Source of the DNA: CAZXNF01 sp050741255
GTDB taxonomy: Bacteria; Pseudomonadota; Gammaproteobacteria; Burkholderiales; SG8-41
DNA length: 19,531 nt
Reading direction: 5' to 3'
Assembly (NCBI GenBank): GCA_050741255.1
Contig: JBOIEQ010000074.1
Span: 1 to 19,531 of the forward strand
Shown piece by piece: positions 8,429 through 14,589 of this stretch. Each line of letters opens with the position of its first letter. The first letter of the stretch is position 1. The notes under the pieces were generated by a model. It saw only the letters and a program-made list of their open reading frames with translations. It was not told the DNA's origin and made no database searches. The translations under genes were made by a program, and so were the position numbers.

Positions 8429-8521
8429 ATGAACCATCAGGACAAGAAAGTGAAGGGAACAATGGGAACCAACGGGATCGTAGTCAGTTGTCGCCATCAA
8501 CTCCGCAGTTGCAAGGCTTGA
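8429..8521 (+). CDS. 30-residue hypothetical peptide with Cys-X6-Cys
   Basis: Small ORF from ATG 8429 to TGA 8521 beginning MNHQDKKVKGTMGTNG and ending IVVSCRHQLRSCKA. I do not recognise the family. It starts 19 bp after the glycosyltransferase stop, behind an AAGGAG site at ideal spacing. Composition is hydrophilic and basic in the first ten residues, then a Gly/Thr-rich middle (GTMGTNG), a short hydrophobic IVV, and two cysteines at 21 and 28. There is no signal peptide or membrane helix. The DNA is less GC-rich than the neighbouring genes. The position suggests co-transcription with the glycosyltransferase, and the Ser/Thr/Cys residues make it a conceivable acceptor peptide, but that is inference only. 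It could also be a chance ORF in the spacer before the GlcG-like gene, whose start lies 5 bp beyond its stop. Confidence 0.5.
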   Translation: MNHQDKKVKGTMGTNGIVVSCRHQLRSCKA

Positions 8522-8526
8522 GCGCC

Positions 8527-8955
8527 ATGACGACGCTCACCCGCAGCAAGGCCAACCAGATTATCGAAATCGCCTTCGCGAAGGCGCGCGAAATGAACGC
8601 GCGTCCGCTCGGCGTCGTGGTCGTGGATGCGTCGGGCGACATCATTTCCGCGCAGCGCGAGGACGGCGCCAGCATGTTCCGCATCGACGTGAGCCGGGCC
8701 AAGGCGTGGGGTGCGGTGGGCATGGGCACCTCCGGACGCGGGCTCGCCGCGCGCGCGAAGGATAATCCGAACTTCCTGCTGGCGCTGGCGCACACCGCCG
8801 GCGGCAAGTTGATCCCGCAGCCGGGCGGCGTGCTGATCCGGGGTGCCGACGGGAGCATCCTCGGCGCGGCGGGGGCGAGCGGCGGCGCGGCGCCGGAAGA
8901 CGAGGCCGTGTGCGTGCACGGCATTACGGTGATGGGGTTTCAGGCGGAGGCGTGA
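8527..8955 (+). CDS. GlcG/HbpS-family protein
   Basis: A 142-residue protein of the GlcG/HbpS (heme-degrading/heme-binding, DUF336) family, close to the usual length of about 140. Characteristic parts are the N-terminal helix TRSKANQIIEIAFAKAREM, the strand LGVVVVDASGDIISAQREDGA, the SRAKAWGAVGMGTSG region, and the glycine-rich end GGVLIRGADGSILGAAGASGG. Members bind heme or small ligands, or are accessory proteins of glycolate and other oxidation loci; no specific role can be assigned here. The frame extends upstream to a TTG at 8488, but ATG 8527 gives the family N-terminus and avoids overlapping the peptide ORF. A truncated sister copy lies at 5977-6102, so the glycosyltransferase and peptide genes are bracketed by two family members. 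Confidence 0.85.
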   Translation: MTTLTRSKANQIIEIAFAKAREMNARPLGVVVVDASGDIISAQREDGASMFRIDVSRAKAWGAVGMGTSGRGLAARAKDNPNFLLALAHTAGGKLIPQPGGVLIRGADGSILGAAGASGGAAPEDEAVCVHGITVMGFQAEA

Positions 8956-8974
8956 TCTGGTGGCCAAGCCTATA

Positions 8975-9004
8975 TTGCGCTTAATGAGTACGACACCATT
9001 TAAT
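8975..9004 (+). promoter_or_regulatory. candidate promoter of the AT-rich membrane protein gene
   Basis: TTGCGC (8975-8980) and TTTAAT (8999-9004) are separated by 18 bp and end 17 bp before the GTG start at 9022. The -10 matches five of six consensus positions. If used, the transcript would be nearly leaderless, which fits the absence of a Shine-Dalgarno. Confidence 0.33.
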
Positions 9005-9021
9005 TTTAGCGGCAATTTATC

Positions 9022-9531
9022 GTGAATGATGTCATCACCACACGGGAAGCATCGAGTAATCGTGGTTGCAAGCTCATCGGGGTGTTTGCATTATTTGTCT
9101 GGATGCATGGGGTTTTCGGTCTTTGGCCCCTTCCAGGAAACTCGGATTCTCTACCCATAAACCTTCAATGGTCGCTGTGGGTGGAGATCTTGCTCTTCAC
9201 TTTTTTTGGAATGATTGCGGGCGTAATGGCCTATCGATCAATTCGGCTATGGTGGCTCATGATTCTGGTTACATCGGGAATTGTGGTTCTTATCAACGTA
9301 CCGCCGTTGGTAACCAACCTCCATGATTCTCCAAGCTTCGAGCACTGCCTTAAAGTGTGGTTTATGGTTTTCCATCGCCTAATGGATGAAGATAGGGGCG
9401 TATTTGCGGTTCAGACAATCTACGGTCTCTTCGTCTACCCTTTGTATCATCTGATATTAGTCATTAGCGCCGTTTTCTATGTCATCTTGGCCTATCGGGA
9501 GTCGCGAAATGTTGGAACAACGGCCGCCTAA
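9022..9531 (+). CDS. putative integral membrane protein, four predicted helices
   Basis: A 169-residue protein of no family I recognise. Four hydrophobic segments are visible: about 17-37 (KLIGVFALFVWMHGVFGLW), 52-71 (VEILLFTFFGMIAGVMAY), 75-95 (LWWLMILVTSGIVVLINV) and 132-158 (LFVYPLYHLILVISAVFYVI). A loop with HDSPSFEHCLKVW and MDEDRGVF separates helices 3 and 4. The start is GTG 9022, without a Shine-Dalgarno; a 13-codon ORF (ATG 8984) ends on the overlapping TGA. Base composition is close to half G+C (43 and 50 percent in two 60-base lines I counted), against roughly two thirds in neighbours, and codon use is correspondingly different, pointing to horizontal acquisition. The stop TAA lies inside an attC-like palindrome. 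Function unknown. Confidence 0.75.
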   Translation: MNDVITTREASSNRGCKLIGVFALFVWMHGVFGLWPLPGNSDSLPINLQWSLWVEILLFTFFGMIAGVMAYRSIRLWWLMILVTSGIVVLINVPPLVTNLHDSPSFEHCLKVWFMVFHRLMDEDRGVFAVQTIYGLFVYPLYHLILVISAVFYVILAYRESRNVGTTAA

Positions 9532-9584
9532 CCACCGGTTTGCGCCGGACGAGTTCCGCGCGGCACAACAAAAACGTTAACGGC
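9526..9584 (+). other. attC-like imperfect palindrome at the end of the AT-rich gene
   Basis: GCCTAAC (9526-9532) fits the integron attC R'' consensus RYYYAAC and contains the stop codon of the preceding gene, as is common in gene cassettes. At the far side GTTA (9576-9579) pairs with TAAC (9529-9532). Unpaired spacers of 7 nt on each side (9533-9539 and 9569-9575) follow, then an inner stem TTGCGCCG (9540-9547) with CGGCACAA (9561-9568), one mismatch, and a 13-nt terminal loop. The 3' box reads GTTAACG, which departs from GTTRRRY at one position. No integrase gene or second attC is seen in the window. This is a candidate only. Confidence 0.33.
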
Positions 9585-9601
9585 TCGAGAAACGTCCCGC
9601 G

Positions 9602-10090
9602 CTACAGCGCCAGCTTCAGGCTGTTCTTCACTTCCTCCATCACCGCATAGGTGTGCGTCTCGCGCACACCGGGCAGATTGGTCAGCGAATCGCCCAGGAA
9701 GGCACGGTAGGCCGCCATGTCCTTCACGCGCGCCTTGATCAGGTAATCGAAGCCGCCGGCCACCATGTGGCATTCGAGCACCTCGGGCATCTTGCGCACG
9801 GCTTTCGCAAAAGCGTCGAAGACGTCCGGCGTGGTGCGGTCGAGCACGATCTCCACGAAGATGAGCAGCGCGCGGTCGAGCTTCGCCGCATCGAGCAGCG
9901 CCGTGAAACCGGTGATGGTGCCGTCGCGGCGCAGACGCTTCACGCGTTCGAAGCAGGCGGCGGGGCTCAAGTTCACCTGTCGCGCCAGCGCGGCGTTGCT
10001 GATGCGGCCATCGTCCTGCAGCGCCTTGAGGATGCGGCGGTCCGCCGCGTCCAGTGGCGGAATATTCTTCTGTGAAACGGCTGTTTTCAT
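9602..10090 (-). CDS. Lrp/AsnC-family transcriptional regulator, PutR-like by context
   Basis: A 162-residue regulator of normal Lrp/AsnC length. The N-terminal winged helix-turn-helix spans about residues 12-62 (LDAADRRILKALQDDGRISN, then LARQVNLSPAACFERVKRL), and the C-terminal RAM/AsnC ligand-binding domain follows, with EVLECHMVAGGFDYLIKARV and LPGVRETHTYAVMEEVKNS. It is transcribed away from the flavoenzyme-putA pair across a 99-bp shared upstream region. In alphaproteobacteria Lrp-type PutR activates putA in response to proline; the PutA here lacks its own DNA-binding domain, so this protein is the natural candidate for proline-responsive control. That role is inferred from position. 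ATG 10090 has no clear Shine-Dalgarno. Confidence 0.92.
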   Translation of the reverse strand: MKTAVSQKNIPPLDAADRRILKALQDDGRISNAALARQVNLSPAACFERVKRLRRDGTITGFTALLDAAKLDRALLIFVEIVLDRTTPDVFDAFAKAVRKMPEVLECHMVAGGFDYLIKARVKDMAAYRAFLGDSLTNLPGVRETHTYAVMEEVKNSLKLAL

Positions 10091-10094
10091 GAAG

Positions 10095-10105
10095 GATTAT
10101 TAATC
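10095..10105. promoter_or_regulatory. candidate Lrp-type operator
   Basis: GATTA-T-TAATC is a perfect 11-bp AT-rich palindrome 4 bp upstream of the regulator start, within the divergent intergenic region. On the minus strand it overlaps a possible -10 (TCAGAT, 10108-10103), 17 bp from a possible -35 (TTGAAT, 10131-10126). This layout suits autorepression. Lrp-family sites are typically short AT-rich dyads; binding is not shown. Confidence 0.35.
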
Positions 10106-10189
10106 TGAAGCATGGTGGCGTGATGATTCAAACCGAAAAACCGTTAAATGCCGAACAACACGTTCAGGACGCGATGCTAGCATTCCGCC

Positions 10190-11362
10190 ATGACTTCGAC
10201 CCCCTCGTTTGACGTCGCGATCATCGGCGGCGGCGTCATCGGCTGCGCGGCTGCCTATTTCCTCAGGCAGCAGGGCGTGGGCCGGGTCTGCGTGATCGAA
10301 CCCGATCCGACCTACGCGCGGGCCGCCACCCCGCTCGCCACCGGCGGCTGCCGGCGGCTGTTCAGCTGCCCGGAAAATATCCTGATGTCGATGTTCAGCA
10401 TCGATTTCTACAAGCAGTTTGCGCGGCACGTCGCCGTGGATGGCGAGGCGCCCGATCCGGGCTGGAAAGAGCAGGGCTACCTGTTCGTGGTGCCTGCCGG
10501 GCACGCGGCGGTGCTCGAAAGCAATTGCCGTATACAGAGCAGTCTGGGCGTGAAGGTGGAGTTGCTCGACCAGCGGGGGCTCAGGCAGCGCTACCCGTGG
10601 ATGCAGTGCGACGACCTGGCGCTCGGCGTGCTGTCGCCGGAAGACGGCTGGCTCGATCCCAACAGCGTGCTGCAGGGTTTTCGCAAGAAAGCGCTGGCTC
10701 TCGGTGCCGTGGCGGTCACGGACCGTGTCGTCGATCTGTACGTGACGGGCCGGCGCGTGACGGAGCTGGCGCTGGCGTCGGGTGTCCACCTCCGCGCCGA
10801 TTTCGTGATCAACGCGGCGGGCACCTGGGCTGCCTCGCTCGCCAAGCTCGCCGGCATGGACCTCCCGGTCAACCCGATGCGCCGCTTCGAGCACTACGTG
10901 GAGATCGAGCAGGCGCTGCCGCCAATGCCGCTGCTGAAGGATCCGGCGCGCCTGGTATCGCGCCCGGAAGGCCGGGGCTATTCCGTGGGGTTGGTGGATG
11001 GCCGCGAGCAGCGGGGCTTCAACTTCGACGTCACGCCAGGCTACTTCGAGGCAGTGGTGTGGCCGGCGCTGGCTGCGCGCATCCCCGCCTTCGAGAGCCT
11101 GCGCCTGAAACGTGAATGGGCCGGGCTCTACGACGAGAACGAGCTCGACGGCAACATGATCCTCGGCAACTGGCCGGGGCGGCTCGACAACTTTTACGTC
11201 GCCTGCGGTTTTTCCGGACACGGGCTGATGCACGCGCCCGCGGTGGGCCGCGCGCTGGCGGAGCGCATCGTCTCCGGCCGCGACGAGACGATCGACCTGT
11301 CGCGCATGGGCTACCAGCGCGTGCTCGATCGTGCCCCGTACGCGGAGACCGGGATCGTATGA
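10190..11362 (+). CDS. FAD-dependent oxidoreductase, DAO/FOXRED1-like, in a proline catabolism operon
   Basis: A 390-residue flavoenzyme of the D-amino-acid oxidase/sarcosine oxidase superfamily. The Rossmann motif DVAIIGGGVIGCAAAYFL lies at residues 8-25, with the strand-end Glu in VCVIEPD. Other family marks are the GWKEQGYLFV strand, DGWLDPNSVLQGFRKKALALG (substrate-domain entry, as in glycine/sarcosine oxidases and FOXRED1), FVINAAGTWAASLAKLAGM, and the C-terminal FAD motif NFYVACGFSGHGLMHAPAVG. ATG 10190 is the only sensible start. Its TGA overlaps the putA ATG by 4 bp, so the two are translated together. Oxidation of a proline-related secondary amine or D-amino acid feeding PutA is a reasonable inference (for example D-proline, N-methylproline or a hydroxyproline isomer); the sequence does not decide. 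Confidence 0.88.
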   Translation: MTSTPSFDVAIIGGGVIGCAAAYFLRQQGVGRVCVIEPDPTYARAATPLATGGCRRLFSCPENILMSMFSIDFYKQFARHVAVDGEAPDPGWKEQGYLFVVPAGHAAVLESNCRIQSSLGVKVELLDQRGLRQRYPWMQCDDLALGVLSPEDGWLDPNSVLQGFRKKALALGAVAVTDRVVDLYVTGRRVTELALASGVHLRADFVINAAGTWAASLAKLAGMDLPVNPMRRFEHYVEIEQALPPMPLLKDPARLVSRPEGRGYSVGLVDGREQRGFNFDVTPGYFEAVVWPALAARIPAFESLRLKREWAGLYDENELDGNMILGNWPGRLDNFYVACGFSGHGLMHAPAVGRALAERIVSGRDETIDLSRMGYQRVLDRAPYAETGIV

Positions 11363-14300
11363 CAGCACTGCGCGAGGCAATGAACGGTTATTACCGCGCG
11401 CCCGAAGCGGACGTGCTGCAGCCCTTGCTCGCGCGGGCGCGACTCGAGCCTGCGGCCCGTGCGCGCGTCGCCGATACGGCGTGTGGGCTGGTGGTCGCGA
11501 TGCGGGAGACGGCGCGCAACGGCGGCGGCATCGAGCATTTCCTGCAGCAGTATCGGATTTCCTCGGCGGAGGGCGTCGTGCTGCTGTGCCTGGCGGAGGC
11601 CTTCCTGCGCATTCCGGACGAGCACACGGCCGACCGGCTCATCCGTGACAAGGTGGGGACGGCGGAGTGGCAGGCGCATCTCGGCAAGTCGCCGTCCTCG
11701 CTCGTCAACGCCGCGACGGTGGCGCTGAACATCACCGGCCGGCTGCTGGCGGAGGACGAAACGACCGGCGTGTTCAAGCGCCTGCTCGCGCGGCTGGGCG
11801 AGCCGGTGGTCCGGCGCGCGGTCACGACCGCCATGCGCTTCATGGGCGAGCAGTTCGTGATGGGGCGCACGATCGAGGAAGCACTCGCGCGCGCGGAACG
11901 CGACGATACCCGCGCCTTCCGTCATTCCTTCGACATGCTGGGCGAGGGCGCGAAGACCACGGCCGATGCGGAGCGCTACCACGCGGCGTACCGGCACGCG
12001 ATCGCCGCGATCGGGGCGCAGGTCGGCACGCGGTCCGTAGTCGCGGCGCCCGGCATTTCCATCAAGCTCTCCGCCCTGCATCCCCGCTTCGAACCCGCGC
12101 AACGCGAGCGCGTGCTGCGCGAACTGGTGCCCGTGGTGCTGGCGCTCGCGGAAGAAGCGCGCGCGTTCGGGATGGGCTTCACGATCGACGCTGAGGAGTC
12201 CGAACGCCTCGAACTGTCGCTCGAGCTGATCGAAGCGGTCGCGCTGGCACCCTCGCTCGCCGGCTGGGAGGGTTTCGGGCTCGCGGTGCAGGCGTACCAG
12301 AAACGCGCGCTGCCGGTCATTCAGTGGCTCGAAACGCTGGGGCAACGTGCAGGAAAGCGGATATTCGTGAGGCTGGTGAAGGGCGCCTATTGGGACTCCG
12401 AGGTGAAGCGCACGCAGGAGCGCGGCCTGCCGGATTACGCGGTGTTCACGCGCAAGGCGGCGACCGATGTCTCCTATCTTGCGTGCGCGCGGGCGATGCT
12501 CGCCTCGAAGCACCTGTTTCCCGCCTTCGCGACGCATAACGCGCTGACCGTGGCGACGATCCTCGAATGGGCGGGGAGCGCGCGCGATTTCGAATTCCAG
12601 CGCCTGCACGGCATGGGCGGCGGCTTGTACGAGGCGCTGCTCGCGCGCGATCCGACGCTCGCCTGCCGCACCTACGCGCCGGTCGGCAGCCACGGCGATC
12701 TGCTGGCGTATCTGGTGCGGCGCCTGCTGGAGAACGGCGCGAACAGTTCTTTCGTGCACCAGATCCAGGATCTGGACGCGCCGGTCGAGGCGCTGCTCGC
12801 GGATCCGGCGGAGGCGGTGCAGGCCGCGGGCGGCGCGCCGCATCCGAAGGTGCCGCTGCCGCGCGCCTTGTTCGGCGATACGCGGCCCAACTCGGCGGGC
12901 ATCGATCTCAGCGATACGGCGGTGATGGCGACACTGACGGCGGACCTTGCGCGCGCGTGGTCGCGGCCGTGGGCCGCGCATTCGCTGCTGGATGGCAAGG
13001 ACGCCGGCGGTGTGCCGGTCGCAATCGTCGACCCTGCCTGCACGACGCGCGTCGTCGGTGAGGCACGGAGCCTTGCCGCCGCGGACGTGGCACGGATGGT
13101 CGGGATCGGCGCCGCCGCACAGCCGGGCTGGAATGCGGTTCCCGTGTCGGAACGCGCGGCCTGCCTGCGCCGTGCGGCCGACCTGCTGGAGGCGCGGCGC
13201 ACCGATTTCATGGCGATCGCGATCCGCGAAGCCGGCAAGACGATTCCCGACGCGGTGGCGGAAGTGCGCGAAGCGGTCGATTTCCTGCGCTACTACGCGG
13301 TGCGCGCGGAAGCGGATTTCCGTCCGCTCGTGCTGCCGGGACCGACCGGCGAGGACAACCAGCTCACCCTGGCGGGACGCGGCGTGTTCGCGTGCATCAG
13401 TCCGTGGAACTTTCCGTTGGCGATTTTCATGGGACAGGCGGCCGCCGCGCTGGTGGCTGGCAACAGTGTGGTGGCGAAACCGGCGCCACAAACGCCGCTC
13501 ATGGCTTATGCGGCGGTGCGCCTGCTGCACGAAGCGGGCGTGCCGCCGGCGGTCCTGCAACTCGCACTCGGCGGCACGGACGTGGGACAGGCGCTCGTGT
13601 CGCATCCGTTGCTCCGTGGTGTGGCCTTTACCGGCTCGACGGCCGCGGCCAAATCGATCGCGCGCGCGCTGGTGTTGGGCGACGGTCCGCTGGTGCCGCT
13701 CATCGCGGAGACCGGCGGCCAGAACGCGATGATCGCGGATTCGTCGGCGCTGCCCGAACAGGTGGTGAACGATCTGTTGGTCTCGGCTTTCCAGAGCGCG
13801 GGCCAGCGTTGCTCGGCAGCGCGCGTGCTGTTCGTGCAGGATGTCGTCGCCGACAAGGTGGTGGACATGCTCACCGGCGCGATGGACGAACTGATCGTGG
13901 GCGATCCGTCGCACCTGGTCACCGACGTCGGCCCCGTCATCGACCGCGCTGCGCTCGCGCGGTTGGAGCAGCACCTGGCGGTGATGGGCCCGCGCGTCGT
14001 GCACCGGATCGCCGCGCCGGCCGGCGGCTGGTATTGCGGCCCGGCCGTGGTGGCGCTCGACCGACTGGATGAACTGCAGGGTGAGGTGTTCGGCCCGGTG
14101 CTGCACGTCGTGCGCTGGCAGGCCGGGCACCTGGACGCCGTCGTCGATGCGATCAACGACACGGGCTACGGCCTCACGCTCGGCATCCACAGCCGCATCG
14201 GCGAGACGGTGCACCAGGTGCGCAGCCGCGCGCGGGTGGGCAACCTCTATGTGAACCGTTCCATGATCGGCGCGGTGGTGGGCGTGCAGCCCTTCGGCGG

Positions 14301-14436
14301 CGAAGGGCTGTCGGGCACCGGGCCGAAAGCGGGCGGGCCGAATTATCTAAAGCGTTTCGCGACGGAACGCGTGCTGTCGGTCGATACCACGTCGGCGGGG
14401 GGCAACGCGTCGCTCCTGTCGATGGCGGGTGGCTGA
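11359..14436 (+). CDS. putA: bifunctional proline dehydrogenase/L-glutamate-gamma-semialdehyde dehydrogenase (minimal PutA)
   Basis: PutA oxidises proline to P5C with FAD, then the hydrolysed semialdehyde to glutamate with NAD+, channelling the intermediate. The protein is 1025 residues. The PRODH barrel shows GISIKLSALHPRFEP, RIFVRLVKGAYWDSEVKR (Lys341 in the flavin-contacting strand), FATHNALTVATI and FEFQRLHGMGGGLYEAL. The aldehyde dehydrogenase half shows ISPWNFPLAIF, AETGGQNAM with Glu784, GQRCSAARVL with nucleophile Cys818, and the C-terminal GVQPFGGEGLSGTGPKAGGP. It starts directly with helices before PRODH: the ribbon-helix-helix DNA-binding domain of trifunctional enterobacterial PutA is absent, and there is no extra C-terminal domain. 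It therefore resembles the short PutA class of about 1000 residues. The ATG overlaps the upstream flavoenzyme stop. Longer in-frame extension upstream merely shadows that gene. Confidence 0.97.
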   Translation: MTALREAMNGYYRAPEADVLQPLLARARLEPAARARVADTACGLVVAMRETARNGGGIEHFLQQYRISSAEGVVLLCLAEAFLRIPDEHTADRLIRDKVGTAEWQAHLGKSPSSLVNAATVALNITGRLLAEDETTGVFKRLLARLGEPVVRRAVTTAMRFMGEQFVMGRTIEEALARAERDDTRAFRHSFDMLGEGAKTTADAERYHAAYRHAIAAIGAQVGTRSVVAAPGISIKLSALHPRFEPAQRERVLRELVPVVLALAEEARAFGMGFTIDAEESERLELSLELIEAVALAPSLAGWEGFGLAVQAYQKRALPVIQWLETLGQRAGKRIFVRLVKGAYWDSEVKRTQERGLPDYAVFTRKAATDVSYLACARAMLASKHLFPAFATHNALTVATILEWAGSARDFEFQRLHGMGGGLYEALLARDPTLACRTYAPVGSHGDLLAYLVRRLLENGANSSFVHQIQDLDAPVEALLADPAEAVQAAGGAPHPKVPLPRALFGDTRPNSAGIDLSDTAVMATLTADLARAWSRPWAAHSLLDGKDAGGVPVAIVDPACTTRVVGEARSLAAADVARMVGIGAAAQPGWNAVPVSERAACLRRAADLLEARRTDFMAIAIREAGKTIPDAVAEVREAVDFLRYYAVRAEADFRPLVLPGPTGEDNQLTLAGRGVFACISPWNFPLAIFMGQAAAALVAGNSVVAKPAPQTPLMAYAAVRLLHEAGVPPAVLQLALGGTDVGQALVSHPLLRGVAFTGSTAAAKSIARALVLGDGPLVPLIAETGGQNAMIADSSALPEQVVNDLLVSAFQSAGQRCSAARVLFVQDVVADKVVDMLTGAMDELIVGDPSHLVTDVGPVIDRAALARLEQHLAVMGPRVVHRIAAPAGGWYCGPAVVALDRLDELQGEVFGPVLHVVRWQAGHLDAVVDAINDTGYGLTLGIHSRIGETVHQVRSRARVGNLYVNRSMIGAVVGVQPFGGEGLSGTGPKAGGPNYLKRFATERVLSVDTTSAGGNASLLSMAGG

Positions 14437-14458
14437 ACGCCTCACGGGGCGCGGGGCG

Positions 14459-14487
14459 TTGACCCTGAACACACAAGTGTATACAGT
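14459..14487 (+). promoter_or_regulatory. candidate promoter of the MmgE/Bug/flavoprotein/GntR cluster
   Basis: TTGACC (14459-14464) has a possible -10 TACAGT (14482-14487) at 17 bp, or TATACA (14480-14485) at 15 bp. It lies just after the putA stop and about 100 bp before the MmgE start. The -35 is strong for such a GC-rich region. It is a prediction only. Confidence 0.35.
14478..14485. promoter_or_regulatory. candidate GntR/FCD operator
   Basis: TGTATACA is a perfect 8-bp palindrome overlapping the candidate -10 in the 153-bp gap 14437-14589. Short dyads with a GTATAC core are typical operators of FadR/FCD-subfamily GntR proteins, and the last gene of the downstream cluster encodes exactly such a regulator. 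The rest of the gap is pyrimidine-rich and shows no gene. Confidence 0.4.
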
Positions 14488-14589
14488 CTGGCGACCCGTT
14501 CGCCTGCCCGCCCTTCGGGGCTTTCACTCAGCCGCTGACTGTACCGTGCTGCTCCGGTTGCCTCCCTTTTTCCCCGCCGACGCCTGGTA

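Noticed and set aside
8956..8990. 5' attC or attI boundary for the suspected cassette
   Set aside because: No GTTRRRY box or paired palindrome can be found; CTTAATG at 8980 is too degenerate to claim.
8984..9025. 13-codon ORF ending on the GTG start of the membrane protein
   Set aside because: It lacks a ribosome binding site and begins upstream of the better -10 candidate, so it may not even be transcribed.
9532..9601. Intrinsic terminator between the convergent membrane and Lrp genes
   Set aside because: No GC stem followed by a T-run on either strand; the only structure is the attC-like fold and a CGTTAACG palindrome.
11311..14214. 967-codon open frame on the minus strand opposite putA
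   Set aside because: High-GC antisense shadow: putA on the plus strand has all catalytic motifs, and the antisense translation is Arg/His-rich without recognisable domains.
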